A DNA stretch of 14,015 nucleotides from DASYVD01 sp036000545 (GCA_036000545.1 DASYVD010000057.1:1-14015), one strand, 5' to 3'; shown: positions 7,188-13,407, counted from the stretch's first letter. Numbers and translations are program-made. Notes: generated from the sequence alone by a model not told the origin.

Positions 7188-7352
7188 CTAGCCCCCGTGT
7201 TCGTGCGGCGAGCGAAGGGACACGTGAAGCTCTACCACCAGGCACGAGTAGCAGATGCCGCCGGCGGGGCAGTTCTCTCGGTCGCAACAGGAGCAGACAT
7301 CGATCACCTTGCCGCACCCAGAGCAGATCAACACCGCGATGGGCTGGGCCAT
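7188..7352 (-). CDS. Small Cys-rich zinc-ribbon-like protein (54 aa)
   Basis: ATG at 7352 to TAG at 7188-7190 encodes 54 residues. Eight cysteines: C10-SG-C13 and C34-YS-C37 form two CxxC knuckles, with C20, C22, C23 and C28 between. It ends in HEHGG. Such spacing suggests zinc (or another metal or iron-sulfur) binding; no catalytic motif is seen and the family is not named. The gene begins 4 nt after the stop of the rhodanese-CBS gene on the same strand, so it is almost certainly co-transcribed and translationally coupled. The dense, evenly spaced cysteines and tight spacing argue for a real gene despite its size. A role in sulfur, selenium or metal handling with its neighbour is inference. 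Confidence 0.75.
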   Translation of the reverse strand: MAQPIAVLICSGCGKVIDVCSCCDRENCPAGGICYSCLVVELHVSLRSPHEHGG

Positions 7353-7356
7353 CCCG

Positions 7357-8085
7357 CTATCGCTCTTCCTGCTCGTGCTCCGCCCCGAGCTGCTGGTGGA
7401 GCCGGTGAGTGGCCGCCTCCGCGTCCCCTCTCAGCAGCATGCCAATGAGCACTCCATCGGACGTGGTGACTGGCGAGCTGTCGAGATCGTGCCGGGCCAT
7501 GAACCGAGCCATCTCCTCGATGTGCACATGTGGCCGAAAGGTGCTTGGGCCGGGCTGCATGACATCTGCCACCACGTCGCCGTCATCTGCCTGCTCGAGC
7601 TGGTTCGCTCGGAGGAGGCCGAACACGATCCGCTCATCGTTCACCACCACGCACTCTTCCCAGTCTGCCTCGTGGACCCGCTTGCGTGCCTCCCCCACCA
7701 GCTCGTCAAGACCGCAAGTGGGAACGTCGGCGCGGGCCACGTCCGCGGCCCTGGGGAGACCGGCGATCTGGCCCTCACGCGGAAGCCCCGCCGCGAGCCA
7801 GTCTTGCTTCCCGGCGACGTAGTCGTGCACCGGGGTGAAGCCCATCGTCTCGAGCCGCCACGCGGCTCGTGGGCTCATGTCTCAGGCCGAATCCCAGCAG
7901 TAGACGATGACCGGGCGCGACGAATCGAGGAGCCTCGGAGCGTCGTCGTCGATGCGGCGTAGCGGGATGTTGACGGCCCCCGGGAGGTGCTCCTCGTCGT
8001 ACTCCTCGCGTGGGAGAACCTCCACGAGCTGTGCTCCCTCATCGAGAAGGCGTTGCACCTCCCGGCGACCGATCTCCTCCGGCAT
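7357..8085 (-). CDS. Rhodanese-CBS protein with in-frame TGA (candidate selenoprotein)
   Basis: Read through the TGA at 7882-7884 this is one 242-residue protein. Residues 1-110 are a rhodanese-like domain: VEVLPREEYDEEHLPGAVNIPL, VIVYC63WDSA-[TGA68], then DMSPRAAWRLETMGF and DYVAGKQDWLAAGLP, which complete the fold. Residues about 118-228 are two CBS motifs, usually adenosine-ligand sensors. The two halves are exactly in frame and separated only by the TGA. C63 is the catalytic-loop cysteine; TGA68 sits where CWxxxC rhodaneses have a second Cys, so UGA probably encodes selenocysteine. Rhodaneses move sulfane sulfur (or selenium) through a persulfide on the loop Cys. Alternatives are a nonsense mutation, a TGC/TGT sequencing error, or a split pair restarting at ATG 7878. 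A stand-alone CBS gene would begin in the middle of the rhodanese fold. Confidence 0.8.
7851..7869 (-). promoter_or_regulatory. SECIS-like hairpin just downstream of the in-frame TGA
   Basis: In the mRNA, CGAGCCGC (7869-7862) pairs perfectly with GCGGCUCG (7858-7851) around the loop GUG (7861-7859). The stem starts 13 nt after UGA and the loop lies 21-23 nt after it. As I recall the bacterial SECIS consensus, the apical loop lies about 16-37 nt after UGA with a G in its first two positions, and this hairpin fits. G+C-rich coding DNA can make such stems by chance. Confidence 0.5.
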
Positions 8086-8105
8086 GCCTCGTTCTTACCC
8101 CTCAG

Positions 8106-8117
8106 GAGGACGTCCTC
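8106..8117. repeat. 12-bp perfect palindrome between the H1-like and rhodanese genes
   Basis: GAGGACGTCCTC sits immediately after the H1-like stop codon and 20 nt before the rhodanese ATG. It could be an operator or a short hairpin; nothing else supports a function. Confidence 0.3.
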
Positions 8118-8687
8118 TTACCCCCGTCGCTCCCACCAGGGCCTGCCCGCCGGCCGCTCCGAGGGCATCTCCGGAGCCGGCCTCGGGGTCGGCGACGGCA
8201 TCGGCCCCATGGGCGCCGGGCTCGGAGCCGGCGTCACCGGCCGCGCTCCCGCCGGCTGCGCTGCGGCCTTCCGCGAGGGGGCTTTCTTCCGCGAGGGGGC
8301 TTTCTTCCGCGCGGGGGCTTTCTTGCGCGTGGCCGCTTTCTTCCGCGCGGGTGCCTTCCGGGCAGTCGTCTTCCCGCGAGCGGTCGTCTTCTTCCGTGCG
8401 GTGGTCTTGCGAGCGGCAGCCTTCTTGCGCGTCGTCGTCTTCTTCCGTGCGGTGGTCTTCCTCCGCCGGGTGGCCTTGCGGGCGGTCGTCTTCCTACGTG
8501 CCGTGGTCTTGCGGCCTGCTGTCTTCTTCCGGGCCGTGGTCCGCTTCCTCGCGGTGGTCTTCCGGGCCGCGGTCTTCCGCGCGGTAGTCTTGCGCGCGGA
8601 CTTCCTCCTGGCCGTCGTCTTCTTGCGTGCGGCCGATGGTTTCCTCGCCGCGGACTTCTTCCGCGTCCTTCGTCTCGCAGGTGGCAT
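8118..8687 (-). CDS. Histone H1-like Lys/Arg/Ala-rich repeat protein
   Basis: 189 residues; ATG at 8687 is preceded by GGAGGGGAAGGA. Residues 1-140 are almost entirely R, K, T, A and P in short repeats (KKTTARK, RKTTARK, then KKAPARK, KKAPSRK), followed by a Pro/Ala/Met-rich stretch and the ending GRPWWERRG. This composition matches bacterial H1-like/AlgP-like nucleoid proteins, which bind DNA by charge. It is probably disordered and DNA- or RNA-binding. It precedes the rhodanese gene by 32 nt on the same strand, so they may share a transcript. Lack of stops in the opposite frame results from the repeat and is not a second gene. Function beyond nucleic-acid binding is not visible. Confidence 0.8.
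   Translation of the reverse strand: MPPARRRTRKKSAARKPSAARKKTTARRKSARKTTARKTAARKTTARKRTTARKKTAGRKTTARRKTTARKATRRRKTTARKKTTTRKKAAARKTTARKKTTARGKTTARKAPARKKAATRKKAPARKKAPSRKKAPSRKAAAQPAGARPVTPAPSPAPMGPMPSPTPRPAPEMPSERPAGRPWWERRG
8269..8322 (-). repeat. 18-bp tandem repeat, three units, in the H1-like gene
   Basis: TTCCGCGAGGGGGCTTTC occurs at 8269-8286 and 8287-8304 exactly, and at 8305-8322 with one change. Each unit encodes one KAP(S/A)RK block. Looser copies of the basic block continue to about 8640. Slippage at this repeat would change the length of the basic tail. Confidence 0.8.
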
Positions 8688-8727
8688 TCCTTCCCCTCCT
8701 TCCCCGCTCCGACACGCTCAGGTGAAA

Positions 8728-8756
8728 CTCATAGAACCATCTGGCTCCGCCCGCAA
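8728..8756 (-). promoter_or_regulatory. Candidate promoter of the H1-like gene
   Basis: On the minus strand TTGCGG (8756-8751), 17 nt, then TATGAG (8733-8728), about 40 nt ahead of the ATG at 8687. Sequence match only; the -10 lacks the terminal T. Confidence 0.3.
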
Positions 8757-8818
8757 GTCCAAAACCGAGAAACTCTTTCCGCCAACTTGCCGCTCCGGAG
8801 CGTTGACCAAACCCGGGC

Positions 8819-8824
8819 TAGGCT
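8819..8824 (+). promoter_or_regulatory. -10 box implying a leaderless cyclo-ligase mRNA
   Basis: TAGGCT ends 7 nt before ATG 8832, and no Shine-Dalgarno lies between, as in leaderless actinobacterial transcripts. A TTGACC at 8803-8808 is too close (10 nt) for a standard -35. Confidence 0.35.
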
Positions 8825-8831
8825 GGCAGCG

Positions 8832-9572
8832 ATGACCGATCGCATGCTCGAGGGCGCGAGAACCAAGCAGGACGTGCGGAACCGAGTGTGGTCCCTGCTC
8901 GAGCGGGAAGGTGCCGCGCGGTTCCCCGGCGCACGCGGCCGGATCCCCAACTTCGCGGGAGCCGAGGCCGCCGCGGAGCGCCTCGCCGGGCTGAACGAAT
9001 GGAGGCGGGCCGCCGTCATCAAGGCCAACCCCGACGCTCCCCAGCTTCCGGTTCGGGCTCGCGCGCTCGAGGATGGGAAGCGCCTTTACATGGCCGTTCC
9101 TCGGCTCCGCGCGGACAAGCCCTTCCTTCGCCTCGAACCCGCCCGGCTCGACCGTCCCCCGCGTCGGGCCGCGTCGATCAAGGGCGCCTCGGGAGCCGGC
9201 CACCCCGTGCTGATCGAAGACATGGAGCGGGTCGACGTGGTGGTTTGCGGAAGCGTCGCTGTGAATCGAAAGGGCGTGCGCGTCGGAAAGGGGGGCGGAT
9301 ACTCGGACCTCGAACTCGGTCTTCTCGCGGAAGCGGGGATGATTCACGAGGAGACCGTGCTCCTCACCACCGTTCACCCGATCCAGGTCCTGGAGGAAGA
9401 GCTCCCCGAGACCGAGCACGACTTCCGAGTTCGGCTGATCGTGACGCCATCAGAGGTGATCCGGACGGGAGCGCGCCGCCCTCCAGCAGGCATCCTGTGG
9501 GATCACCTCGAGGAGGAGAGGATCGCGGCGATCCCGGCGCTGGCAGCCCTGGCATCGCAGCGCTCGCGCTGA
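8832..9572 (+). CDS. 5-formyltetrahydrofolate cyclo-ligase family protein (MTHFS-like)
   Basis: 246 residues from ATG 8832. Members convert 5-formyl-THF to 5,10-methenyl-THF with ATP. Visible family features are the N-terminal KQDVRNRVWSLLEREG helix, KANPDAPQLPVRARALEDGKRLYMAVPRL, VDVVVCGSVAVNRKGVRVGKGGGYSDLELGLL (nucleotide/folate-binding loop), and a C-terminal TTVHPIQVLEEELPETEHDF. The GKGGGYSDLE form and the extra length resemble the MTHFSD-like branch more than classic FAU1/YgfA, which has GGGYYDR, so the substrate may differ. An upstream extension in the same frame crosses the repeat gene and was rejected. It converges on the receiver-GGDEF gene with 15 nt between stops. The gene probably stands alone. 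Confidence 0.85.
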   Translation: MTDRMLEGARTKQDVRNRVWSLLEREGAARFPGARGRIPNFAGAEAAAERLAGLNEWRRAAVIKANPDAPQLPVRARALEDGKRLYMAVPRLRADKPFLRLEPARLDRPPRRAASIKGASGAGHPVLIEDMERVDVVVCGSVAVNRKGVRVGKGGGYSDLELGLLAEAGMIHEETVLLTTVHPIQVLEEELPETEHDFRVRLIVTPSEVIRTGARRPPAGILWDHLEEERIAAIPALAALASQRSR

Positions 9573-9587
9573 TCGCGGTCCGCCCCT

Positions 9588-11444
9588 CTAGTCTGTGCTC
9601 CTGCCGCCGGAGCCCCGCCCGCCCGTACCCGAACCCGTCCCGTTTGGAAGCGCATCACCGGATTGGTCTCCGGCCGAATGGGAGGCGTCCCTTCCCCGGG
9701 ACTCCGAGTGCTGTCGGGCCTGGCCCTGCTTGCGATGGGCCTTCCCCTTGGCCTCCCGATTCGCCGGACGGCCATCTCCGCGCCGGCCCTCGGCGCCCCG
9801 GTTCCCTGGCGATCCCTCGCCGCCCGCGGCGGCGTCCTGCCCGATGGGCTGGATGGGGCGCACTCCGGAGAGGGCCCGGGCGGAATCCCTGAACGCGCGC
9901 CCGAGATCCTCACAGGCCTCCGCCGGAACTCCCGAGACCTCGCCGATGGGTCCGTCCTGGCCAAGGCCTCCACAGGACCCTTCGAAGAGGTCGGCCAGGC
10001 TGTCGACCTGGCGAGAGAGGACACTTTCCACGTGGTCCCGGAGTGCCTCTCCCCGAGTCGTTTCCTGGACCTCCTCGAGGCCGGCGATGGAGGAGGCCGT
10101 GTGCCGGCGAAGATTGTCCGTGACCCTCCTCACCAGGCCGAGGCGGCGCTCGGCGAACAGCGGCCGAAGCTCCCACGACCGCTTGGTGGCGAACTCCAGG
10201 TGAAGCTGGACCTCCCTGGCCGGATCGGCGTTGGCCAGCAGCCGGAACTCCTCCACTCCGAGCTTGAGCGAGTAGAGCGAATCGCCGGGTGCAGAGTTCT
10301 CCGCCAGGACGATCGTGGTGGACCCGAACACCAATGCCAGAACGAGCAGGGCCACGCCGGCGCCGGCGATGTACCCGCGGACCAGACGGTGGCGCCGAGT
10401 GCCCACCCGTCGGGACCGGCCTACCGGCGCCAGGCCCACCAGGCGAGCGGCGAGGTCGCCGCCGGCCCGGCGATCCACCGCCACGGCGTTCCCTTCCTTG
10501 CGCTTGGCGAACTCCTTCATCTCGGTGGCGATGTCCACCAGGGCCCGGTGGTCGCGGACCTCCCGCCCGAGGTTGGTGGCAACCCCGATCGACAGGGTCA
10601 GCAGGGCGACCCGCCGTCTGCGGCCCTGGCGGTCGAGGATCTCGATGTAGCCTCGGGAAGCGTCTTCTCGGTCGTACAGCTGCTCGACCCGGGCTTCGAA
10701 CCCGGCGACGACGTCCTGGACGAACATCTCGGCGATGTCGGGGTGGGTAAGCACGATGAAGTCGTCGCCGCCGACGTGCCCGAGGAACGTGTCCGGTCGA
10801 TCCTCGGCGGCGTTCCAGAGAACCTCGGCAAGGGACTCGATGGCCTCGTCGCCCCGGAGGAACCCGTAGTGGTCGTTGTACGCCTTGAACTGGTCGAGGT
10901 CGATGTAGAGCAGAGCCACCTCCTCGCCGGCGACGACCCGCAGCTGGAGCTCCCGCTGGATCTGGAGGTTGCCGGGAAGCCCGGTGAGAGGTGACGCCGA
11001 GCGGACCTGCTCGAGCCGCCTGAGGACCAGGTTCACCCGGGAGACCAGTTCCACCGGGTCGAATGGCTTGACGATGAAGTCGTCCGCCCCAGCGGCGAGC
11101 CCGATGTTGCGATCGGCTGGAAGTGAGCGACCCGTAAGGAGGATCACGCTCGGATCGCCGAACCGCCAGTCCGAGCGAAGCCGGCGACATACCTCGTACC
11201 CGTCGACGCCCGGGATGACGATGTCCAAGAGGACCAGCGCGGGACGGTGCTCAAGCGCCAGCGCAAGCGCGGTCTCCCCATCGCTTGCGGTGACGACGGC
11301 GTGACCGTGCGACCTGAGGTTCACCTCGATGAACTTCAGGATGTCTTCGTCGTCGTCCGCGACAAGGATGATCGGGCGCCCGGTGTGGGGAGCCTCGGGC
11401 GCGGCTCCGGCACCGGGCCGTTGGGCAGATGTAGATGCTCTCAT
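9588..11444 (-). CDS. Receiver-GGDEF(degenerate)-TM-DUF5667 fusion protein
   Basis: 618 residues from ATG 11444; a GTG at 11453 abuts the GGGGGGA ribosome site, so the ATG is preferred. Residues about 24-145 are a response-regulator receiver (acidic VADDDED, phosphoacceptor D74 in LLDIVIPGVDG, K126 in VKPFDP). Residues about 150-325 are a GGDEF domain with LTGLPGN, YIDLDQFKAYNDHYGFLRGDE and SIGVATN, but the signature is GGDDF (225-229) and no RxxD I-site precedes it, so cyclase activity is doubtful. A TM helix (about 359-381) leads to ENSAPGDSLYSLKLGVEEFRLL, the start of a DUF5667 domain, then a charged Gly/Arg-rich low-complexity tail. The topology puts receiver and GGDEF inside and DUF5667 outside. 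DUF5667 is usually found on anti-sigma-like membrane proteins. A sigma-28-like promoter precedes it. Confidence 0.85.
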   Translation of the reverse strand: MRASTSAQRPGAGAAPEAPHTGRPIILVADDDEDILKFIEVNLRSHGHAVVTASDGETALALALEHRPALVLLDIVIPGVDGYEVCRRLRSDWRFGDPSVILLTGRSLPADRNIGLAAGADDFIVKPFDPVELVSRVNLVLRRLEQVRSASPLTGLPGNLQIQRELQLRVVAGEEVALLYIDLDQFKAYNDHYGFLRGDEAIESLAEVLWNAAEDRPDTFLGHVGGDDFIVLTHPDIAEMFVQDVVAGFEARVEQLYDREDASRGYIEILDRQGRRRRVALLTLSIGVATNLGREVRDHRALVDIATEMKEFAKRKEGNAVAVDRRAGGDLAARLVGLAPVGRSRRVGTRRHRLVRGYIAGAGVALLVLALVFGSTTIVLAENSAPGDSLYSLKLGVEEFRLLANADPAREVQLHLEFATKRSWELRPLFAERRLGLVRRVTDNLRRHTASSIAGLEEVQETTRGEALRDHVESVLSRQVDSLADLFEGSCGGLGQDGPIGEVSGVPAEACEDLGRAFRDSARALSGVRPIQPIGQDAAAGGEGSPGNRGAEGRRGDGRPANREAKGKAHRKQGQARQHSESRGRDASHSAGDQSGDALPNGTGSGTGGRGSGGRSTD

Positions 11445-11475
11445 GGCCCGCACGTCCCCCCGGTCCTCGCTTCGG

Positions 11476-11502
11476 TTATCGGCATTCTGGGGGACTGCCC
11501 TA
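11476..11502 (-). promoter_or_regulatory. Sigma-28/WhiG-like promoter of the receiver-GGDEF gene
   Basis: On the minus strand TAGG (11502-11499), 15 nt, then GCCGATAA (11483-11476). The -10 equals the FliA/SigD/WhiG consensus and the spacing is canonical; the -35 matches TAAA at only two of four bases. Transcription would start near 11468, about 24 nt before the ATG. Confidence 0.45.
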
Positions 11503-11567
11503 GAGCCCGGGGCCTAGGTACTTATGCGGAGGCCGGGTGGGCATAGAGAAGGATGTCCCGGGTGGGC

Positions 11568-12437
11568 TCATCTGCCCCTTCGCCGCGAGGGCAGACGGCT
11601 GCGGGACCGTCGTGCCTCCTCCTCCTTCATCGTCCGGGCGGCCTCCTGCCAACCGATCCCGCCGCGCTCGGGGAACAGGTCGCGTTGCCGCTCGTACACG
11701 CAGAGGAACAGGTCGCCCTCGTGGGCGCGTGGGTACAGCCCCTCGTCCCGGATGAGGTGGAGCGCCGGCCGGTACACGTGGTCGTACCAATCCGCGGCAA
11801 TCTCCTCGGGAGGGAGCACCTCACCACGCTGCTGCATCAGGTGGTAGCCGTGGATCTTCACCAGCTCGAGCAGCTCCACGTATCCCTGGGGACGGCTGAA
11901 CTCGATCCGCGCCTCGGGTCGAGCCCGCTCGAGACCGCTCTCCTCCAGGAACATACGCTCCTGCTCAAGCATGATGAGCCGGCCGACGTCTGCGTCCGGA
12001 GGAAGCGGCCAACGGGCCCGAAGCTGGGTGACCTCCGCGTCGATGTAGTCGACGCCCTGCTGGCGGGCCACGGCCACGCGGTGATGCCCATCGACAACGA
12101 AGTACCGCCCGTCGAGCTCGTAGACCTGGATGGGAGGGAACCCACCGTCTCCGAATGCCCGCTCCACGCGCCGCCATCGCTCACCGATCTCCCTGCGGCG
12201 CGGTAGGAAGTCGCGGTCGAAGTCCCGGGTTCGACCCACGGTGCCAACGATGTCCTTGAGAGGGATGGGACGGATCCCGGAATAGCTCTGCTCGAACACA
12301 CGAAGGCGCCGAGTCACCTCCTCGAGCGGGAGGAGCTCCCGCTCGGTCCCTTCCTTCCGCCGGACGAACCGGGCCAGGCGTCGGAACCGATCACGACGAC
12401 GGGCCTTCTCGAACGTCGAGCGACTCGGAAACATCAC
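11568..12437 (-). CDS. ParB/sulfiredoxin-fold domain protein
   Basis: 289 residues from GTG 12437 (ATG 12434 is the next codon); GAGG lies 7 nt upstream. Residues about 55-140 carry the ParB/Srx-like core: IRPIPLKDIVGTVGR, LPRRREIGERWRRVERAF, PPIQVYELDGRYFVVDGHHRVAVARQQGVDYIDAEV, with DGHHR at 116-120 corresponding to the nucleotide-binding GxxR/DGHHR motif of this fold. There is no helix-turn-helix resembling chromosomal ParB, so it is not a partition protein. The rest is charged and helical (EYHL, W-rich) without a recognised domain. The stop of the phosphoesterase overlaps its start by 4 nt, so the two are co-translated. A CTPase or kinase-like nucleotide role is possible; the function is unknown. 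Confidence 0.75.
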   Translation of the reverse strand: MMFPSRSTFEKARRRDRFRRLARFVRRKEGTERELLPLEEVTRRLRVFEQSYSGIRPIPLKDIVGTVGRTRDFDRDFLPRRREIGERWRRVERAFGDGGFPPIQVYELDGRYFVVDGHHRVAVARQQGVDYIDAEVTQLRARWPLPPDADVGRLIMLEQERMFLEESGLERARPEARIEFSRPQGYVELLELVKIHGYHLMQQRGEVLPPEEIAADWYDHVYRPALHLIRDEGLYPRAHEGDLFLCVYERQRDLFPERGGIGWQEAARTMKEEEARRSRSRLPSRRRGR

Positions 12438-13141
12438 GGCTCTACCTCGATTTCCAACACTCTATAGGGCACCACGTTCACCACTCTCGTCTCCTTCAAC
12501 CAGCGGTCAGGCCGCGCTGTTCCGTGTGGATGGACGTGTCCGTGGAGGAGAAGCCTCGGCCGGAGGCTCTCGACGAGGGGATGGAACGCGGCGAAGCCGA
12601 CGTGTGCCGGATCGTCCGGCTCGTCTCCAAGGCCGAGAGGCGGAGAGTGCGTGATGACCACGTCGACCGCCCTTCGCCGAAGCGGTCTCCGCAGACGGGC
12701 CCGAGCACGGAGCCGCAAGGCCCGCCGGCTCATCTGGCTTTGCGAATACCGGTTTGAGCCCTCCGCGTAGTCGACGGAGCCGCCCAGGCCGGCGACGAGG
12801 AGCCCGGTCGCCTCGGCGACGCGGCCGTCAACGTTCAGACAGCCCTCCGGGCCGGGGGGCGCGGCGAACCTCTGCACCATCAGGCGATCGGGACCGGCCC
12901 CGGATCCGATCAGCAGGCCGGCCTGGTGTACCTCCGGCTCCTCCAGGCGTCTGGTCGACAGGTCCGGATCGTGATTTCCGGGAACATACAGCAATGGGAC
13001 GGACAAGACGGTAACGATGTATTCCAGGTAGTCGAACGGCAGGTCACCGCACGACACGACCAGGTCGGGCTGAAGCTGGCCAAGGGTCTCCCCGTACAGC
13101 GTCTCTTCGACCTCATCAGCGACGGCGAGGATCTTGGGCAC
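12434..13141 (-). CDS. Calcineurin-like metallophosphoesterase
   Basis: 235 residues from GTG 13141. Metal-ligand motifs in order: D9 in ILAVADEVEE, CGD33LPFD, GN56HD58, TH165SPPLG and GH202VH204. The usual DxH at the first site is DEV, so one histidine ligand is replaced, as in a branch of this superfamily. Basic Arg-rich residues (139-157) lie between the third and fourth motifs and could contact a nucleic-acid or phosphate substrate. Substrate unknown. A TAGTCT box ends 6 nt before the start, suggesting a leaderless mRNA. It is the first gene of a two-gene unit with the ParB-fold gene and diverges from the coiled-coil gene. Confidence 0.85.
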   Translation of the reverse strand: MPKILAVADEVEETLYGETLGQLQPDLVVSCGDLPFDYLEYIVTVLSVPLLYVPGNHDPDLSTRRLEEPEVHQAGLLIGSGAGPDRLMVQRFAAPPGPEGCLNVDGRVAEATGLLVAGLGGSVDYAEGSNRYSQSQMSRRALRLRARARLRRPLRRRAVDVVITHSPPLGLGDEPDDPAHVGFAAFHPLVESLRPRLLLHGHVHPHGTARPDRWLKETRVVNVVPYRVLEIEVEP

Positions 13142-13147
13142 ACCTCA

Positions 13148-13153
13148 AGACTA
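13148..13153 (-). promoter_or_regulatory. -10 box ahead of the phosphoesterase gene
   Basis: TAGTCT on the minus strand ends 6 nt before GTG 13141, so the transcript would begin at or next to the start codon. No clear -35 was found. Confidence 0.35.
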
Positions 13154-13207
13154 CCCAGGCAGCTCATGTGCGACTGGCGCGCCCACCGTTGAATGAGTGA
13201 ACAAGGG

Positions 13208-13235
13208 TTAAGTTTCGCGCCACTCCTCCCGATAC
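13208..13235 (+). promoter_or_regulatory. Sigma-28/WhiG-like promoter ahead of the coiled-coil gene
   Basis: TTAAGTTT (13208-13215) and CCCGATAC (13228-13235) give TAAG-N15-CCCGATAC, close to TAAA-N15-GCCGATAA of FliA/SigD/WhiG promoters. It leaves a leader of about 165 nt before ATG 13407. That leader (to 13406) is G+C-rich with several short inverted repeats and no recognised riboswitch. Confidence 0.45.
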
Positions 13236-13389
13236 TTCCTGCTGGAGCCCGGTGAGGCCGGACGGGAGCGGCTGGCAGGATTCGCTCCCCCGGGTACTTC
13301 CGTTGCCGTCCGGCCCCGCCGGGTTCCGCAGGTCGTTGAAAAGTCCGGAGACGCCGGCCCGAGAAGCGGGTGCGGCCCCAGAAGAGCGT

Positions 13390-13407
13390 TCGAAGGGGGG
13401 CCTTCGA
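13390..13407 (+). promoter_or_regulatory. Hairpin enclosing the ribosome site and start codon
   Basis: TCGAAGG (13390-13396), loop GGGG (13397-13400) and CCTTCGA (13401-13407) form a perfect 7-bp stem. The Shine-Dalgarno AAGGGGGG (13393-13400) lies within it and the last paired base is the A of the ATG, so folding would hide the initiation site. Confidence 0.5.

Noticed and set aside
7357..7878. Stand-alone CBS-domain gene starting at ATG 7878
   Set aside because: Its first 35 residues are the second half of the rhodanese fold, in frame with the upstream part and separated only by TGA, so one protein is more likely.
7987..8835. Plus-strand Phe/Val/Arg-rich open frames across the H1-like gene
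   Set aside because: They are the complement of the basic repeat; the minus strand has a good ribosome site and a sensible composition.
9663..10994. Plus-strand 443-codon open frame antisense to the receiver-GGDEF gene
   Set aside because: The minus-strand product has receiver, GGDEF and DUF5667 motifs; the plus frame shows none.
11503..11567. Possible c-di-GMP riboswitch before the receiver-GGDEF gene
   Set aside because: The spacer is short and shows no GEMM-type conserved core; only short palindromes and a repeated CCGGGTGGGC were seen.
13236..13389. Cobalamin or other riboswitch in the coiled-coil gene leader
   Set aside because: Short inverted repeats are present (CCTGC/GCAGG), but no conserved riboswitch core could be recognised by eye.
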